From: an uncultured Clostridia bacterium
GTDB taxonomy: Bacteria > Bacillota > Clostridia > TANB77 > CAG-508
DNA length: 30,146 nucleotides
Assembly: GCA_944391155.1 (NCBI GenBank)
Contig: CALXSO010000003.1
Coordinates: 1-30,146 of the forward strand
Direction: 5' to 3'
Shown here in pieces: positions 1 through 6,402 of this stretch. How positions within the stretch are numbered: the first letter of the stretch is position 1; each line of letters begins with the position of its first letter. The notes under the pieces were generated by a model, which saw nothing but the letters and a program-made list of their open reading frames with translations, made no database searches and was not told the DNA's origin. A program made the position numbers and the translations under genes.

Positions 1-141
1 TCCATTATTATTAGCTAAAATACAACCTCCACTTTTAGTTAACCATACTTTTGTTGAATTTGGTGTTGGCTTTCCTTTTGAAATATGAATATGAATAGGT
101 TCACTATTCTCATTTGACCAAAAATAAATTTTATATCCGCA
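1..141 (-). pseudogene. DUF4160-like fragment, start-less and cut by window edge
   Basis: The minus-strand frame reads GYKIYFWSNE, then EPIHIHI, then KVWLTKSGG, and runs off the left edge. The aromatic-rich start, the HIH motif and the following KVWL strand resemble DUF4160 proteins, small proteins often found beside small toxin-antitoxin-like partners. A TAA at 142-144 closes the frame just before GYK, and no ATG, GTG or TTG lies in frame before the core, so the usual N-terminal residues are missing. A nearby ATG at 143-141 is in another frame and stops after three codons. It is either a frameshifted remnant or starts at an unusual codon. The family call is by eye only. Confidence 0.4.
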
Positions 142-155
142 TTATTTCTAAAATA

Positions 156-431
156 CTAGGCAAATTTAAGGCCCCCTTCTCTTGCATATTTAAAGAATAA
201 ATGAGCACCTTTTTCAACTGTCTCTCTAAATTCTTTTATCTCTTCTTCGCTGTAATTTCCATCTTGTTCTACTATTTCATAACTTGGAAGTTCAAAAACT
301 ACAGTATCAAAACCATTTTCTGTTGGTCTTTCAAAAGAAACCCTTATATATTCTTCTCCATTTTCTTTTTTTCTAATATCTGAGAAAACAACTAATGTTT
401 CATCAGGATATTTAGCAAATTCATACACCAT
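156..431 (-). CDS. Small acidic hypothetical protein (91 aa)
   Basis: I do not recognise this protein. It begins MVYEFAKYPDETLVVFSDI, looks like a beta-rich N-terminal half followed by an acidic helix (YSEEEIKEF, then ETVEKGAHLFFKYAREGG), and has no membrane segment or cysteine pair. The ATG at 431 was chosen because an AAGGAG site lies about 10 nt upstream. A GTG at 440 would add three residues but almost touches that site. The DUF4160-like remnant follows 14 nt after the stop, so the two may once have formed a small two-gene unit. A toxin-antitoxin role is possible from the arrangement alone and is not shown by the sequence. Confidence 0.75.
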   Translation of the reverse strand: MVYEFAKYPDETLVVFSDIRKKENGEEYIRVSFERPTENGFDTVVFELPSYEIVEQDGNYSEEEIKEFRETVEKGAHLFFKYAREGGLKFA

Positions 432-812
432 AACTTTCACTCTCCTTCTTTTCTACTTTTTATTATTAATTAATCAAATTTTTTAAAATACTTGTCCACT
501 ACTTTATTAAAATCAATTTTTTCTTATATACTATTATTAGTAGTATAGCATAATTTTCTTAAAATTACTATATTTTTATATCACTTTAAAATTTTTATTT
601 TATTAAATTTTAAAGTGCCATTTTTTAATATCATTATTAATATTGCTCTAAATAGGCTATTACACTCTCTTCTTATTTATTTTTATTCAATTATTAGTTT
701 GAAAAAGAATTATTATTTGGCTAGACAAACGAATTTGAAATCTATGAGACGTACTTTTGTACGTTGATTAGATTTCAAATGAAGTTTAACAACGCCAAAT
801 GATGATTATCTT
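432..812. other. Gene-free stretch with two inverted repeats and the hairpin element
   Basis: No coding sequence is convincing here. The stretch holds a 7-bp inverted repeat at 527-547 (TATACTA, loop of 7, TAGTATA), a terminator-like hairpin at 582-617 and most of the long hairpin element at 695-820, listed separately. The rest is AT-rich. The missing C-terminal half of the deacetylase at 813-1262 is not found here in any frame I read. Confidence 0.6.
582..626 (+). terminator. Terminator-like hairpin
   Basis: Perfect 12-bp arms CACTTTAAAATT (582-593) and AATTTTAAAGTG (606-617) enclose a 12-nt loop and are followed on the plus strand by CCA and six T. On the minus strand the downstream tract is weaker, but that is the strand on which a transcript from the deacetylase would arrive. 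It may act in both directions. Confidence 0.45.
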
Positions 813-820
813 TCAAACTA
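695..820. mobile_element. Long hairpin element, MITE-like
   Basis: Nearly the whole 126 nt folds on itself. Outer arms are TAGTTTGAAA (695-704) and TTTCAAACTA (811-820). A second paired block is ATTTGGC (715-721) with GCCAAAT (794-800). A third is ATTTGAAATCTA (733-744) with TAGATTTCAAAT (769-780). The inner block is ACGTAC (749-754) with GTACGT (759-764) around a TTTT loop. Between blocks the arms are related but diverged. Both ends carry TA, which would fit a TA target duplication, although a palindrome gives that by chance. It ends inside the reading frame of a truncated deacetylase and supplies its stop codon, so I read it as a non-autonomous insertion or the hairpin end of a mobile element. 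No transposase is present. Confidence 0.55.
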
Positions 821-1262
821 TACCTCCGGACATTAAGAATTTAGGTGTATGATTCCCTACTATATGTCCCTCATCAATCATTTGCTTCACTAACTCTGGC
901 TGTGTATTTAAATAATGAGCTGTTATAAAGAAAGTAGCTTTAACATTTTCTTCTTTTAGAGTCTGTAAAATTTGTTTTGTGTATCCAGCCTCATACCCTT
1001 CATCAAAAGTCAAATAAATATATTTTTTTTCTTTATTTCCCATTGCAATTCCTCTATTTTCTTCTAATATTCTTTGATTTTCCTTTCCTAAATCAGGCTG
1101 TATATGATTATCATTTCTTTTTATTCCCCATCCTATTTTCTTATTACTTAAATTCACACTAGTTGTTTGTATACTATTATTATTATCTATATATATTTTT
1201 ACAAAACTAATACAAAATATAAAAATTGTAATTATAATTAATGCTAATATTTTACTTTTCAT
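813..1262 (-). pseudogene. Truncated PdaA-like polysaccharide deacetylase
   Basis: This is the N-terminal half of an extracellular NodB-type (carbohydrate esterase 4) deacetylase of the PdaA kind, which removes N-acetyl groups from peptidoglycan in Clostridia and Bacilli. Residues 5-24 form a signal anchor. Motif 1 is TFDEGYEAG (85-93), a TFDDG variant, and VKATFFIT follows at 107-114. Motif 2 begins GNHT (136-139) but the second metal-binding histidine of the HTxxH motif is absent: the chain reads PKFLMSGGIV and stops. Family members are usually 250 residues or more; this one has 149. The start is supported by AGGGG about 8 nt upstream. The sequence departs from the family near 848, just before the hairpin element, so an inactive remnant is most likely. 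Confidence 0.75.
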
Positions 1263-1668
1263 ATAATCAACCCCTATTCTCTCTAATTTTATGAATAAAA
1301 AAAAATATTATTACACTGACATTAAATTAGAGCATAACATCTCAAAACAATAGTTAAAAAAAAATAAACAAATCAAAAATTTATACACAAATATTTTTTT
1401 ATGCATAAAAATTCTTAAATTTTTGCATAAATTTTAATAAAAAAATTTTTATATAATCTTTTAAAAACTGTGTAAATAATATTAAATCTGTAATATTCTA
1501 TAAATTGAATTTGAAAAAAATGTAAATTAAGTATTGACATATTTATTTTTTTAGATTATATTGTAAACATATCTGGAAAAAAAAGGTAATTTAACTTTTT
1601 CTGTCGAAATGTTTTCATTTTATCTTTTATATCTTATAATGTTGTTATATTTCTTAGGAGGATTTTAT
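1263..1668. other. Intergenic region before the LytTR system
   Basis: The gap lies between divergent genes. An inverted repeat near 1399-1431 (TATGCA, A/T-rich arms, TGCATA) could be an operator. A strong plus-strand promoter lies at 1534-1562, leaving a ~100-nt leader before the response regulator. The leader is in frame with that gene and open from 1609, but an excellent AGGAGG at 1657-1662 points to 1669 as the start. I could not identify convincing LytTR-type direct repeats by eye. Confidence 0.5.
1534..1562 (+). promoter_or_regulatory. Sigma-A-type promoter of the LytTR two-component operon
   Basis: TTGACA at 1534-1539 and TATATT at 1557-1562 are separated by 17 nt, close to the consensus. 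Transcription would start near 1569, about 100 nt upstream of the response regulator start codon. Confidence 0.75.
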
Positions 1669-2379
1669 ATGTTTCATTTTGTTGTTTGCGATGATAATTT
1701 AAATATATTACAAAAATTATCTAGCACTCTTGAAAATATTTTCACTAAGCATAACTATGATGCCACAGTTAGTTTTCAAACTGACAATGTGGAAAATCTT
1801 TTAGAATATGTTGATGCAAATAAAATAGATGTATTATTCTTAGATATTAACCTAAAGTCTGATAAAACCGGACTTAAAATTGCAGAAATAATTCGTAAGA
1901 AGAATAAAAACATTTATTTAATCTTCACGACAGGTCATTTAGAGTATGCCATGCTTGCATATAAATTTAAAACTTTTGATTACATTGCAAAGCCTTTTAC
2001 ATATGAAAGGCTTGAGGATACTGTTGTGCGCTTATTTGATGATATTAAAGGACTTCCAAAAAAATATTTAAAAATAGATAACAAAAATACTATTATAGAC
2101 GAAGATGAAATTGAATTCATAAAAAGAGATGGTATGAAAGTTGTCTTTCATACCTCTTTTAATGATTATTCGGTATATAGTTCTTTCAATAAATTACAAG
2201 ACTCTCTACCCAATAATTTCATACGTTGCCATAAATCTTATGTCATAAATGTTAATAAGATTAAACATGCTGATTTTGTTGAAGGTAAAATATATTTTGA
2301 AAGTGGCAACATTTGTGAAATAGGTCCGAAATATAAAAAAAGTTTGATTGGAGTGTTTAATAGTTATGGAATTCTTTAA
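1669..2379 (+). CDS. LytTR-family response regulator (AgrA/ComE type)
   Basis: Cytoplasmic transcription factor of 236 aa. Residues 1-125 are a receiver domain: acidic pair D8-D9 in FVVCDD, phospho-acceptor D59 in LFLDIN, T88 in IFTTGH and K108 in YIAKPF. Residues 132-236 are a LytTR DNA-binding domain, with the typical FIRCHKSYVINVNKI segment. The ATG at 1669 has an AGGAGG site 6 nt upstream; a longer in-frame version from 1609 would add 20 hydrophobic residues and lacks a good site. The gene overlaps the following kinase by 14 nt, so the two should be translationally coupled. LytTR regulators of this type usually serve peptide quorum sensing, bacteriocin or competence circuits, but the target here is not visible. 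Confidence 0.9.
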   Translation: MFHFVVCDDNLNILQKLSSTLENIFTKHNYDATVSFQTDNVENLLEYVDANKIDVLFLDINLKSDKTGLKIAEIIRKKNKNIYLIFTTGHLEYAMLAYKFKTFDYIAKPFTYERLEDTVVRLFDDIKGLPKKYLKIDNKNTIIDEDEIEFIKRDGMKVVFHTSFNDYSVYSSFNKLQDSLPNNFIRCHKSYVINVNKIKHADFVEGKIYFESGNICEIGPKYKKSLIGVFNSYGIL

Positions 2380-3229
2380 AAATATAGATAAAAAAACAAA
2401 AATTTTTATTGTCTTAAATATTACGGTTGGAGTATTATATCTCGTTTTTCAAATTTTAATTACATCTCAATATATGTCCTCCATTCCATTGTCTTTAACA
2501 TTTTTTGATTTTTTAATTTTATTCTCATATTTTTTAATTAGTCTTTTTTCTTTAAAAAAACTTATTGCTTTAAATACAGTAAATGAAAAATTACAAAAAT
2601 CAGAAGATTACAATAAATCTTTAAAAGATATGAATGATAACTTTCGATGCTTTAAGCACGACTATAATAATACTGTAACAACAATAAGTGGTTATCTCCA
2701 AAATAATGATTTAAACGGATTAAAAACATATTTCAATAAACTTGAGAATGACTGTATCTCTGTCAACACTCTTGGTATATTAGATCCTAATGTTATTAAT
2801 AATCCAGGAATATATCATTTAATAAGCTCAAAGTATTATCAAGCTGTTGCTGATGGTATACAAGTTTCTATATCTTTTTTCCTTGATTTAAATGAATTGA
2901 ATATGAATATTTATGAATTTGCAAGAATATTAGGTATTTTACTTGACAATGCTATAGAAGCTGCTCGTGACAGTGAAGAGAAAATTATAAATTTAACATT
3001 TAGGCGTGAACATAATAAAAAAAGAGATATTGTATTAATTGAAAACTCTTATACTAATAAAGATATTAATATTGATGAAATTTATCAAAAAGGTTTTTCA
3101 GAAAAAGAAAAACATACTGGATTAGGTTTATGGGAAATACATAAATTTTTATCTAGAAATACAAATATCAATTTATATACATCAAAAAATCATGACTTTT
3201 TCTCTCAACAGTTAGAAATATATTTTTAA
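2366..3229 (+). CDS. HPK10-type sensor histidine kinase with short membrane domain
   Basis: Membrane sensor kinase of about 287 aa that should phosphorylate the response regulator encoded just upstream. Two membrane segments are visible (about 12-33 and 45-64), followed by a short helical linker. The phospho-accepting site is FKHDYNN with H98. The GHKL ATPase part has the N box LLDNAIEAA and the G box HTGLGLWEI. AgrC-like relatives normally carry six or seven membrane segments that bind a cyclic peptide; this one has room for only two, so it may sense something else or need a partner. The ATG at 2366 was preferred over TTG at 2348; GGAG at 2349-2352 is 12 nt from the ATG, slightly long. No agrB- or agrD-like gene is nearby. 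Confidence 0.85.
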   Translation: MEFFKNIDKKTKIFIVLNITVGVLYLVFQILITSQYMSSIPLSLTFFDFLILFSYFLISLFSLKKLIALNTVNEKLQKSEDYNKSLKDMNDNFRCFKHDYNNTVTTISGYLQNNDLNGLKTYFNKLENDCISVNTLGILDPNVINNPGIYHLISSKYYQAVADGIQVSISFFLDLNELNMNIYEFARILGILLDNAIEAARDSEEKIINLTFRREHNKKRDIVLIENSYTNKDINIDEIYQKGFSEKEKHTGLGLWEIHKFLSRNTNINLYTSKNHDFFSQQLEIYF

Positions 3230-3260
3230 TGTATATTACATTTTACAAATACTTCTTTAT

Positions 3261-3376
3261 AAGGTTGCAAAGCTACATAAGTGAGGCTCACGCAGGTCTT
3301 TTTATAGATAATCTTTCTTGTTGTATACGGAAAAATCCATATATAGTCAAGATAAAAGTCGATTTTTTCTATACAA
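3261..3376 (+). repeat. Structured dispersed repeat, copy A
   Basis: Copy A of a ~115-nt element found three times in this window. Stem 1 pairs AAGGTTG (3261-3267) with TAATCTT (3309-3315), using two G-U pairs. Its interior holds CAAAGCTACATAAGT and then ACGCAGGTCTTTTTATAG. Stem 2 pairs the run starting TTGTATACGG (3321-3337) with GATTTTTTCTATACAA (3361-3376). The loop includes CCATATATAGTCAAGAT and AAAAGTC. It starts 31 nt after the kinase stop codon and is followed at once by a terminator. It could be a mobile repeat or a structured 3' RNA. Confidence 0.7.
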
Positions 3377-3377
3377 A

Positions 3378-3467
3378 AAAAAGCAAAGTTATACTAGTAA
3401 AAATCAAATATTAAACAATCTTGCTCATGAATAACATACAAATTATTATAGTACAACTTTGCTTTTT
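3378..3467. terminator. Bidirectional terminator after the kinase gene
   Basis: AAAAAGCAAAGTT (3378-3390) pairs with AACTTTGCTTTTT (3455-3467). The stem continues past one mismatch through TACTA (3392-3396) and TAGTA (3449-3453), enclosing an A/T-rich loop. The A run on one side and T run on the other let it stop transcripts from both strands, here the kinase (plus) and the pseudouridine synthase (minus). Confidence 0.75.
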
Positions 3468-3613
3468 AATACATATCAAGCTACAACTAGACTCACCCCC
3501 TACAAATATAGACAAACTTTCTATTTAGATTTTTTAATACTTAAAATTTTTTTCTATTTTTACAACCAAATTAAATTACTCATTATCTATAAATTTTTAA
3601 TACAAAATCTATT

Positions 3614-4306
3614 CTAATTTAAAGCATCAATATTTTTTAAAATGCACCATGTTCCTTTTTTCTCTGGCAAACTTTGAAAAAGCATTTTTTCTTTTGTAAC
3701 AGGATGTATAATTTCTAATTCATAAGCCCATAATGCAATTTGTTTTCCCCTTCCTCTTGTTCCATATTTTTGATCTCCAAAAATACTATGACCAAAATTT
3801 GAAAGTTGAACTCTTATTTGATGATGTCTACCAGTAAATAAATTTATTTTCAACAAACTTAAATCCTTTTTCTCATCATAAGCTAATAATTGATATTCTA
3901 ACTTAGCATATTTAGAATTTTTCTTTTCTTTTTTTACGACTCTACTTGTATTTGTTCTTTCTTCCTTATATAAGTAATCTTCCAAAATCCCATCTCTGTT
4001 TTGCAATTTTCCATCAACTACTGTAATATATCTCTTCTTGAAAACTTTTTCTCTTACTTGATTACTCAATCTAGAAGCCGCTTTTGATGTTTTAGCAAAA
4101 ATCATTACACCTCCAACAGGTCTATCTAACCTATGAACTAAACCTAAATATACATTTCCAGGTTTATTATATTTTTCTTTCAAATATTGCTTAATTATAG
4201 TAATCATATCTATGTCTCCTGTTTTATCTGCTTGTGATGGTATATTAGGCATTTTTTCTACCACAATTATATGATTATCTTCAAATATTACTTTTAAACC
4301 ACTCAT
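3614..4306 (-). CDS. RluD-like RNA pseudouridine synthase
   Basis: A 230-aa enzyme that isomerises uridine to pseudouridine in RNA, probably rRNA. The catalytic motif is HRLDRPVGG with Asp61; the later signature TGRHHQIRVQL and FGDQKYG match the RluC/RluD/RsuA-type fold. There is no S4 RNA-binding domain at the N terminus, so this is the short form; its target uridine cannot be read from sequence. It follows the RlmI-like methyltransferase by 47 nt, making an rRNA-modification pair. The ATG at 4306 has no good binding site next to it; the nearest AAGGAGG is about 40 nt upstream, with an inverted repeat between. Confidence 0.9.
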   Translation of the reverse strand: MSGLKVIFEDNHIIVVEKMPNIPSQADKTGDIDMITIIKQYLKEKYNKPGNVYLGLVHRLDRPVGGVMIFAKTSKAASRLSNQVREKVFKKRYITVVDGKLQNRDGILEDYLYKEERTNTSRVVKKEKKNSKYAKLEYQLLAYDEKKDLSLLKINLFTGRHHQIRVQLSNFGHSIFGDQKYGTRGRGKQIALWAYELEIIHPVTKEKMLFQSLPEKKGTWCILKNIDALN

Positions 4307-4353
4307 ATTATTAATGTGTTAAGTTAAATATTAACCACTAACTATCCTCCTTC

Positions 4354-5220
4354 TTATTTACTCTCCCATCTTCCATAAATCCCGCATGGCAAAACTAATT
4401 TTGAATTTTCCATAGGCAAACCAATTTCACCTGCTTCTAACAAACCTTCATATTTTTTGGCAACAGTTAAATTTAATATATCTTCTAAAACTTTGCTAGA
4501 TATTCCAGTAGTATATGAATTTATTAGAAAAAACAATGGATTATCTGACAATACTTTCGTACATAAACTAACTAAATCATAAATATTATCTTCAAACTGC
4601 CAAACCTCACCTTTAGCACCTCTTCCGTATGAAGGTGGGTCCATTATTATTGCATCATATTTGTTTCCTCTTCTAATTTCTCGATTTACAAATTTAACAA
4701 CATCATCTACAATAAATCTTACTGGTCTTTTATCTAATCCTGAAGAAGTTACATTTTCTTTGGCCCACGCAGTCATTCCCTTTGAACTATCTACATGACA
4801 AACAGATGCACCAGCATAAAGACAACTAACTGTTGCTCCTCCTGTATATGCAAACAAATTTAATACTTTTATATCTCTCTTAGCATTCTTTATTTTATCA
4901 ATCATCCAATCCCAGTTAACAGCCTGTTCTGGAAAAAGACCTGTATGTTTAAATCCCATTGGTTTTATATTAAATATTAAATTCTTATAATGTATTTGCC
5001 ACTTACTTGGCATTTTCTTATTGAACTCCCATGATCCTCCACCAGTTTTACTTCTATGATAAGTTGCAGTAATTTCTTTCCATTTATTAGGATAACTTTT
5101 TTCCTTCCAAATTATTTGAGGGTCTGGTCTTGATAAAATTACATTTCCCCATTTTTCTAATTTTTGACCATTTGCCATATCTAAAATTTTATATTCTTTC
5201 CATTGATTTGCAATTTTCAT
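4354..5220 (-). CDS. RlmI-like class I SAM methyltransferase
   Basis: A 288-aa S-adenosylmethionine-dependent methyltransferase of the Methyltrans_SAM (RlmI/RlmK-like) group, which methylate rRNA bases. The SAM-binding motif I is VLNLFAYTGGATV (119-131), the acidic residue of motif II is in CHVDSS (141-146), and the catalytic-type motif is DPPSYGRG (194-201). No PUA domain is evident at the N terminus, unlike E. coli RlmI. The ATG at 5220 was chosen because AAAGGA lies about 9 nt upstream; a TTG at 5238 would fall before that site. Its own promoter is at 5275-5303 and the pseudouridine synthase gene follows. The exact target base is unknown. Confidence 0.85.
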   Translation of the reverse strand: MKIANQWKEYKILDMANGQKLEKWGNVILSRPDPQIIWKEKSYPNKWKEITATYHRSKTGGGSWEFNKKMPSKWQIHYKNLIFNIKPMGFKHTGLFPEQAVNWDWMIDKIKNAKRDIKVLNLFAYTGGATVSCLYAGASVCHVDSSKGMTAWAKENVTSSGLDKRPVRFIVDDVVKFVNREIRRGNKYDAIIMDPPSYGRGAKGEVWQFEDNIYDLVSLCTKVLSDNPLFFLINSYTTGISSKVLEDILNLTVAKKYEGLLEAGEIGLPMENSKLVLPCGIYGRWESK

Positions 5221-5274
5221 ATTTTTTATTCCTTTCAATTATTTAATAAATATTTTAGCACAAATAATAAAAAA

Positions 5275-5303
5275 ATTATATAAAATATTTAATTTTCATG
5301 CAA
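5275..5303 (-). promoter_or_regulatory. Promoter of the RlmI-like gene
   Basis: On the minus strand TTGCAT (5303-5298) and TATAAT (5280-5275) are spaced by 17 nt, with a start expected about 50 nt before the ATG at 5220. Confidence 0.65.
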
Positions 5304-5341
5304 AAAATAGTTGCAATTCAAACTAGTATAATAAATAATAT

Positions 5342-5365
5342 AGGAAGCCATTATATTGGCTTCCT
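5342..5365 (-). terminator. Hairpin at the end of the small membrane protein gene
   Basis: AGGAAGCC (5342-5349) and GGCTTCCT (5358-5365) form a perfect 8-bp stem with an 8-nt loop, beginning 5 nt after the stop codon at 5370. The following minus-strand bases, ATATTATTTATT, are T-rich but broken, so termination may be partial. It sits between this gene and the promoter at 5275-5303. Confidence 0.6.
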
Positions 5366-5369
5366 CAGA

Positions 5370-5603
5370 TTATCTAGCATCAATTCTTACTGTAATTGCA
5401 GTTATAACTGCTGGAATCACAGCAACAAATATACTTTTCCATGTTCCTTCCAAGTATATTTGTTTTAGGAAACTAATTAATTCTTGTCTTGAAACAAGTA
5501 ACAAAATTATTACTGTCCAAAACAAAAATAGTCCGCACGCAGTCACTAAGTTCACAAACAAAATACAAAGTTTTCTGCGTATTTTCCGCATTTTCTCTGC
5601 CAT
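5370..5603 (-). CDS. Small two-helix membrane protein (77 aa)
   Basis: I do not recognise a family. The N terminus is strongly basic (MAEKMRKIRRK), followed by a hydrophobic helix at about residues 12-36, a short polar stretch with LEGTWKS, and a second hydrophobic helix at about 57-72, ending RIDAR. This predicts two membrane segments with both ends inside the cell. AAAGGAGG lies 8 nt before the ATG, a good promoter is at 5651-5679 and a hairpin follows the stop, so this looks like a real single-gene unit. The plus-strand frame over the same bases (5356-5610) has no binding site and is a shadow. Confidence 0.8.
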   Translation of the reverse strand: MAEKMRKIRRKLCILFVNLVTACGLFLFWTVIILLLVSRQELISFLKQIYLEGTWKSIFVAVIPAVITAITVRIDAR

Positions 5604-5650
5604 AAAATAATCCTCCTTTATTTACTTCTTTAGTTACTTTTGCAACGAAC

Positions 5651-5679
5651 ATTATATCACAACTTTATGAAAACTTCAA
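5651..5679 (-). promoter_or_regulatory. Promoter of the 77-aa membrane protein gene
   Basis: On the minus strand TTGAAG (5679-5674) and a perfect TATAAT (5656-5651) are separated by 17 nt; the ATG at 5603 lies about 50 nt downstream. Confidence 0.7.
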
Positions 5680-5759
5680 CATCTTAACATAATCATTTTA
5701 TAAATTAAGCCATCCTTATAAATTTCAAAAAAGCAAATCAAAATTTTCTAATACTTCAT

Positions 5760-5978
5760 TTATAAAATCACACTACCATTGATAATTTTTATAAAATACA
5801 AAATAAGCATTACATTGATCAATGAAAAAAGAGCAAACAAAATACTTGCAACAGTTATAAACCTATTATTTATTAGTTTATTTTTCAATTTAATAAATAC
5901 CTTTTTCCCATCTTCCTTTATTTTTTCAAACTCCTTATATATTCCAAGTTTATTTATACTATTTTTTATGTTTTCCAT
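5760..5978 (-). CDS. Small membrane-anchored protein (72 aa)
   Basis: Unrecognised. Residues 1-40 are charged and probably helical (MENIKNSINKLGIYKEFEKI, then a lysine-rich run), and residues 41-68 form one long hydrophobic segment. This suggests a tail-anchored protein with a cytoplasmic basic helix. AAAGGAGGGG stands about 6 nt before the ATG. No clear terminator follows. It is transcribed away from the 46-aa peptide gene at 6147, and the two share a 168-nt intergenic region, so they may be regulated together. Confidence 0.7.
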   Translation of the reverse strand: MENIKNSINKLGIYKEFEKIKEDGKKVFIKLKNKLINNRFITVASILFALFSLINVMLILYFIKIINGSVIL

Positions 5979-6038
5979 ATATTCCCCTCCTTTAATTTAA
6001 CGATATATGTATATGCAGGAAGATGTTAATTTATTACT

Positions 6039-6082
6039 TTTTTATAAAATAATTATTTATTTTTTATAAAATAATTGTTTAT
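6039..6082 (+). repeat. 22-bp tandem repeat, two copies
   Basis: Two adjacent copies of an A/T-only unit, recognisable by ATAAAATAATT at 6044-6054 and again at 6066-6076, with one difference downstream (ATTTAT versus GTTTAT). It lies between two divergent small genes and overlaps the -35 region of the promoter at 6075-6103, so it may be an operator or an upstream promoter element. Confidence 0.6.
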
Positions 6083-6103
6083 TTCTTTATAAACTGTTAT
6101 TAT
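6075..6103 (+). promoter_or_regulatory. Promoter with inverted-repeat operator for the 46-aa peptide
   Basis: TTGTTT (6075-6080) and TATTAT (6098-6103) are spaced by 17 nt. An inverted repeat, AAACTGTT (6091-6098) and AACAGTTT (6117-6124), overlaps the -10 box and the expected start site, a typical place for a repressor site. Confidence 0.5.
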
Positions 6104-6146
6104 ATATATTGTCACAAACAGTTTTGAATAAAATAGGAGTAAAAAA

Positions 6147-6287
6147 ATGAAAAAATTTTTATTTTATCTTTTATTTGGATTTTTCTTTATTTTCACTATA
6201 GGAATAATATATATTGAAAAAAAAGAAATAATACCTGAAAAAAGGCATTTAGCCAAACTGTATCCAGCCTTTTATATTGGTAGATAA
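6147..6287 (+). CDS. 46-aa membrane peptide
   Basis: A short open frame beginning MKKFLFYLLFGFFF. Residues 4-23 form one hydrophobic helix; the rest is EKKEIIPEKRHLAKLYPAFY and ends IGR. It could be a small membrane protein with a basic tail, or an exported peptide precursor; nothing in it identifies a family. TAGGAG sits 8 nt before the ATG, a promoter with an operator-like inverted repeat is upstream, and a strong terminator follows, so all the parts of a gene are present. The six-residue tail LYPAFY is unusually aromatic. Confidence 0.65.
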   Translation: MKKFLFYLLFGFFFIFTIGIIYIEKKEIIPEKRHLAKLYPAFYIGR

Positions 6288-6307
6288 AAATTTAAGAAAA
6301 ATTCAAT

Positions 6308-6389
6308 AAAAAATCCAACTTCAATTAGAAAATGCTGAAAATATTTTATAATATTTCTTCAGAATTTTCTTTAACAAGTTGGATTTTTT
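6308..6389. terminator. Bidirectional terminator between the 46-aa gene and uvrC
   Basis: AAAAAATCCAACTT (6308-6321) pairs perfectly with AAGTTGGATTTTTT (6376-6389). The loop folds further, with CTGAA against TTCAG and AATATT arms. The A run and T run make it active on both strands, ending the 46-aa gene and the convergent uvrC. Confidence 0.85.
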
Positions 6390-6402
6390 ATTATTAAAAC
6401 CT

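Noticed and set aside
156..200. C-terminal AREGGLKF of the small unknown protein matching the end of L18
   Set aside because: L18 at the other end of the window also ends AREGGLKF, but the rest of the proteins show no similarity; a chance eight-residue match.
3229..3414. 61-aa plus-strand reading frame after the kinase gene
   Set aside because: It lies across repeat copy A and the terminator arm and has no ribosome binding site; the sequence is better explained by RNA or DNA structure.
5356..5610. 84-aa plus-strand reading frame
   Set aside because: Shadow of the 77-aa membrane protein on the other strand, which has promoter, binding site and hairpin.
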